From assembly GCA_910577605.1 (NCBI GenBank), contig CAJTON010000001.1, forward strand, positions 63,424-72,897: a stretch of DNA of 9,474 nucleotides. The letters run 5' to 3'. This DNA is from an uncultured Butyrivibrio sp. Lineage in GTDB: Bacteria > Bacillota > Clostridia > Lachnospirales > Lachnospiraceae. Under the pieces are notes generated by a model. That model was not told the origin of the DNA. It ran no database searches and was given only the letters and a program-made list of their open reading frames with translations. Shown here piece by piece: positions 7,493-9,474 of the stretch. The stretch's first letter is position 1. Every line of letters starts with the position of its first letter. The position numbers and the translations under genes are program-made.

Positions 7493-7514
7493 GCAAAAAA
7501 ATAGCGGGCTATGC
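7493..7514 (-). terminator. Possible weak terminator after the ParB-like gene
   Basis: Read on the minus strand, a 4-bp stem (ATAG/CTAT with a CCCG loop) runs into seven Ts, 25 bp past the stop of the ParB-like gene. The stem is short, so this is only a candidate. Confidence 0.3.
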
Positions 7515-7538
7515 GATTCGGCAGGTGAAAGCGCGGGC

Positions 7539-8102
7539 TTAAAGGTTCTGTGCAATTTGTCCTTCCTGTTCTGCATCGTCCTTCTCCGGCTCCTCCGGCA
7601 CCCATGCCTGTCCGAATTTCACATCGCGGAAGAGAGAAGCAAGTCCGGTTATCTGCTTTAAGCGCAGTATTTCGTCCTTATCCATGCCGAGATGCTTTGA
7701 TATCCATGCGTCGGAGCGTCCGAGGTCGTGAAGCTCGCGGACGATATTTCCCATAAGATCGACGTCATGGGCGCCGCGCGCACGGTTGTGGCGTATCGTG
7801 CTTGCCATTCTTTGATCAAGGGGTTTGTTTATGACGGAAACGGGAAGCATTCCGTTTTCGCGTTCATATATGTCCTTGTGTTCAAGCATCACACGGTAGC
7901 GGTGGAAACCGTCAACTATAACATACAAGTCCTCTTTGGACGAATAATAGCAGACGAGCGGCATCGTGTAGCCGTCCTCCTTGATGCTGTCGTAAAGCAG
8001 CTTGAGTTCGGGCGGCGCGACCGCGTTCGGATTGTATGTATTCGGCACGATCTTTTCGATCGGCACAGGTCTTACATTATAAACAGGACTGGTAAATTCC
8101 AT
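7539..8102 (-). CDS. ParB-domain protein, IbrB-like
   Basis: A 187-residue protein with an N-terminal ParB/sulfiredoxin-type nucleotide-binding domain: PIEKIVPNTYNPN, then VDGFHRYR (64-70, matching the GHRR-type motif) and IRHNRARGAH (about 103-112, typical of the IbrB group). A helix-turn-helix-like segment follows (about 126-155, LGRSDAWISKHLGMDKDEIL), and the tail is acidic (EEPEKDDAEQE). It lacks the long C-terminal dimerisation region of chromosomal ParB, so a segregation role is unlikely. IbrB was described in E. coli together with IbrA as an activator of prophage-borne immunoglobulin-binding genes; the biochemical activity is not settled. The ATG abuts the stop of the IbrA-like gene (TAA then ATG), with GGAGG (plus-strand 8111-8115) 8 nt upstream, so the two are co-translated. 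Confidence 0.87.
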   Translation of the reverse strand: MEFTSPVYNVRPVPIEKIVPNTYNPNAVAPPELKLLYDSIKEDGYTMPLVCYYSSKEDLYVIVDGFHRYRVMLEHKDIYERENGMLPVSVINKPLDQRMASTIRHNRARGAHDVDLMGNIVRELHDLGRSDAWISKHLGMDKDEILRLKQITGLASLFRDVKFGQAWVPEEPEKDDAEQEGQIAQNL

Positions 8103-9473
8103 TTACAGCGCCTCCAGACTTTTGTATTTTTTTTTGATTTTTTCAATTCGTTCTCTTTGCTTTTTGGTCTCGCCAAAGCCCATGGTTTTGCAGGCGTGGT
8201 CGTTTTTCAGTATGCATACGCACATACGCTTCCAGCTTGGGATCTCCTTGGTCGAAAGAATGTCGTCGGTATCGTCGGGAATCTTTTCCACAAATACGAT
8301 ACGGGACTTCTTGTCCAGCGTGTAATTGGATACTCCGTTTCTCTTTATCTTATATCCCTTTTCCGTCAGCTCGTTTATCGTTTCCTCGGACAGACCGCCT
8401 CCGGTTTCGTGCCAGAATTTTATGGAGGTACGGAATTTTTCCACATAACCTTTTCTTAGACGCTTGGGGAGAGTGCAGAGAAGAAACTGCGTGTAGGATT
8501 TCCATGTGTGTCCCTCCGGCAGCTTAATGTTCCTGTAAGCCATCGCGGAGGTCTTGCCGTAAATCGCCGTAAAATTCGCGCCGCGCACGCGTCCGAGGAG
8601 CCTTACCCATGTTTCGGGCTCAAGTATACGGTAAAGATGCAGACTGTCCTTCGCGTAATCGTTAAAAGGAGAGGCGACGCGCATCTGTTCCGGCTTTAAG
8701 CCGGCTTTGTAGTACAGATCGTAAAGCGGATTGTAATCGTAGCCGAATTTGTAGTTGGCTGTCCATATGTCGTTTACGCTCCAGTCGTAAAGCGGAGAGC
8801 CGCACCATACGTTTTTAAACATCTTGGAGATCCAGCAGGCTCCCTCGTAGCCGTTTTTTTTGTTCAGTATCGCGTTGTAGCGGTGCAGGGATTCCGAAGC
8901 TCTGGTACCTAACAGACATATGGTCTTTCTGCCTCTGTGTATCTCCCTGTACCATCTGCCGAACTGCTTCGCCAGATTTTCCTGATGCATTTTGTATTTG
9001 TAGTAATAGAACGGGTTGCGCTTCATATTTATGACATAGGGCTTGTCCGGCATCGGTCTTATCCAGACGTCCTCCTTTGCGTCGTCCCACGGATACCAGT
9101 ACATTTCATAGCTGCTTAGAGCAGTTCTTGTAGCCATAGGCAGGCAGACCCAGTAAGGCTCGATCCTGTCAAGGTTTTTCTCAAATGTTGCCTCGACATA
9201 TTTAGTCGTAATCGAATACTGAGCCTCAAAATCCTGATGGAACACCCCGATTTTTTGTTCTATATTATGTGCTTTCATATAATCAAGCACAAGATTTAAC
9301 AGAAGTCCGCTGTCTTTTCCCCCGCTGAATGAAATATATATATTGTCAAATTCGCTGAAGATATAGTCCAAGCGCTTCTGAAACGCTTCATATACATTCA
9401 TATCAAGATATCTGCGAATCAATTCCCTCACCTGCCTCCCGACCATTATATGACAAAATTCGTCAGAATGCAA
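8103..9473 (-). CDS. IbrA-like PP-loop protein (PAPS-reductase superfamily, DUF3440-type); 5' end uncertain
   Basis: The 456-residue open frame (TTG at 9473) starts almost at the window edge. The PP-loop SGGKDS (50-55) marks an N-type ATP pyrophosphatase fold shared by PAPS reductases and DndC. GTRASES (189-195), PLYDWSVNDIW (227-237) and MRVASPFND (264-272) are blocks typical of IbrA/DUF3440 proteins. The ECGLH signature of true PAPS reductases is not seen, so sulfate assimilation is unlikely. The C-terminus is Lys/Glu-rich and probably helical, with three Cys (418-427). Start choice is open: family members usually begin shortly before VYEAF, which favours ATG at 9401 or TTG at 9422 over TTG 9473, and the frame could also continue out of the window. 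It forms a two-gene unit with the IbrB-like gene. Nucleotide-activating sulfur or nucleic-acid chemistry is inferred from the fold only. Confidence 0.87.
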   Translation of the reverse strand: MHSDEFCHIMVGRQVRELIRRYLDMNVYEAFQKRLDYIFSEFDNIYISFSGGKDSGLLLNLVLDYMKAHNIEQKIGVFHQDFEAQYSITTKYVEATFEKNLDRIEPYWVCLPMATRTALSSYEMYWYPWDDAKEDVWIRPMPDKPYVINMKRNPFYYYKYKMHQENLAKQFGRWYREIHRGRKTICLLGTRASESLHRYNAILNKKNGYEGACWISKMFKNVWCGSPLYDWSVNDIWTANYKFGYDYNPLYDLYYKAGLKPEQMRVASPFNDYAKDSLHLYRILEPETWVRLLGRVRGANFTAIYGKTSAMAYRNIKLPEGHTWKSYTQFLLCTLPKRLRKGYVEKFRTSIKFWHETGGGLSEETINELTEKGYKIKRNGVSNYTLDKKSRIVFVEKIPDDTDDILSTKEIPSWKRMCVCILKNDHACKTMGFGETKKQRERIEKIKKKYKSLEAL

Positions 9474-9474
9474 T

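Noticed and set aside
7539..8102. Chromosome or plasmid partition ParB with a nearby parS site
   Set aside because: There is no parA and no long dimerisation tail, I noticed no parS-like palindrome, and RHNRARG is IbrB-type.
7728..8459. 243-codon plus-strand open frame opposite the IbrA/IbrB-like genes
   Set aside because: It spans the junction of two well-supported minus-strand genes, has no ribosome binding site that I can see and no recognisable motif; it is an antisense shadow.
8103..9473. Assimilatory PAPS reductase (CysH) or DndC
   Set aside because: The ECGLH signature of CysH is not seen, and the conserved blocks and ParB-like partner fit IbrA/DUF3440; no dndBDE-like genes are visible.

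Overview
The window looks like chromosomal DNA from an anaerobic Bacillota lineage (class Clostridia, gut or rumen type). This is inferred from the mix of genes: DegV, intracellular glycosidases and nickel-pincer cofactor (Lar) genes. Strong GGAGG-type ribosome binding sites, TTG starts, compact translationally coupled operons and U-tailed terminators fit the same origin. No rRNA, tRNA, CRISPR array, transposase or integrase was found. Species cannot be named from the sequence.

Layout, left to right. (1) Positions 2-910 hold the 3' part of a subtilisin-family (S8) protease; the 5' part with the Asp and His of the triad lies outside the window. It is closed by a clear terminator (952-984). (2) A well-formed sigma-A-type promoter (1034-1062) drives a tight five-gene plus-strand operon: GH43 glycosidase, larB, larC, a DegV protein and a clan GH-A (GH26-like) glycosidase (1095-6845). 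Gaps are 28 bp or less, with overlaps of 23 and 17 bp at larB/larC and degV/GH. (3) A visibly AT-richer small gene (6889-7398) with a TTG start follows. It is probably read from the same transcript and ends at a strong terminator (7415-7460). (4) On the opposite strand, converging on that terminator, is a pair of directly abutting genes (9473 to 7539). They encode an IbrA-like PP-loop protein of the PAPS-reductase superfamily with a DUF3440-type C-terminal part, and an IbrB-like ParB-domain protein.

How the genes may work together. Both glycosidases lack signal peptides, so they probably trim imported oligosaccharides in the cytoplasm. LarB and LarC carry out the first and last steps of nickel-pincer nucleotide (NPN) synthesis. 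The sulfur-transfer enzyme LarE and any LarA-type racemase/epimerase that would use the cofactor are not in this window. Placing larBC between glycosidases suggests, as inference only, an NPN-dependent epimerase acting on a sugar-derived hydroxyacid. DegV proteins bind fatty acids, and its link to the operon is unclear. The IbrA/IbrB-like pair is a separate accessory unit of the kind seen in mobile or prophage-associated DNA. Its biochemistry is not established, and it is the best candidate here for an under-described system.
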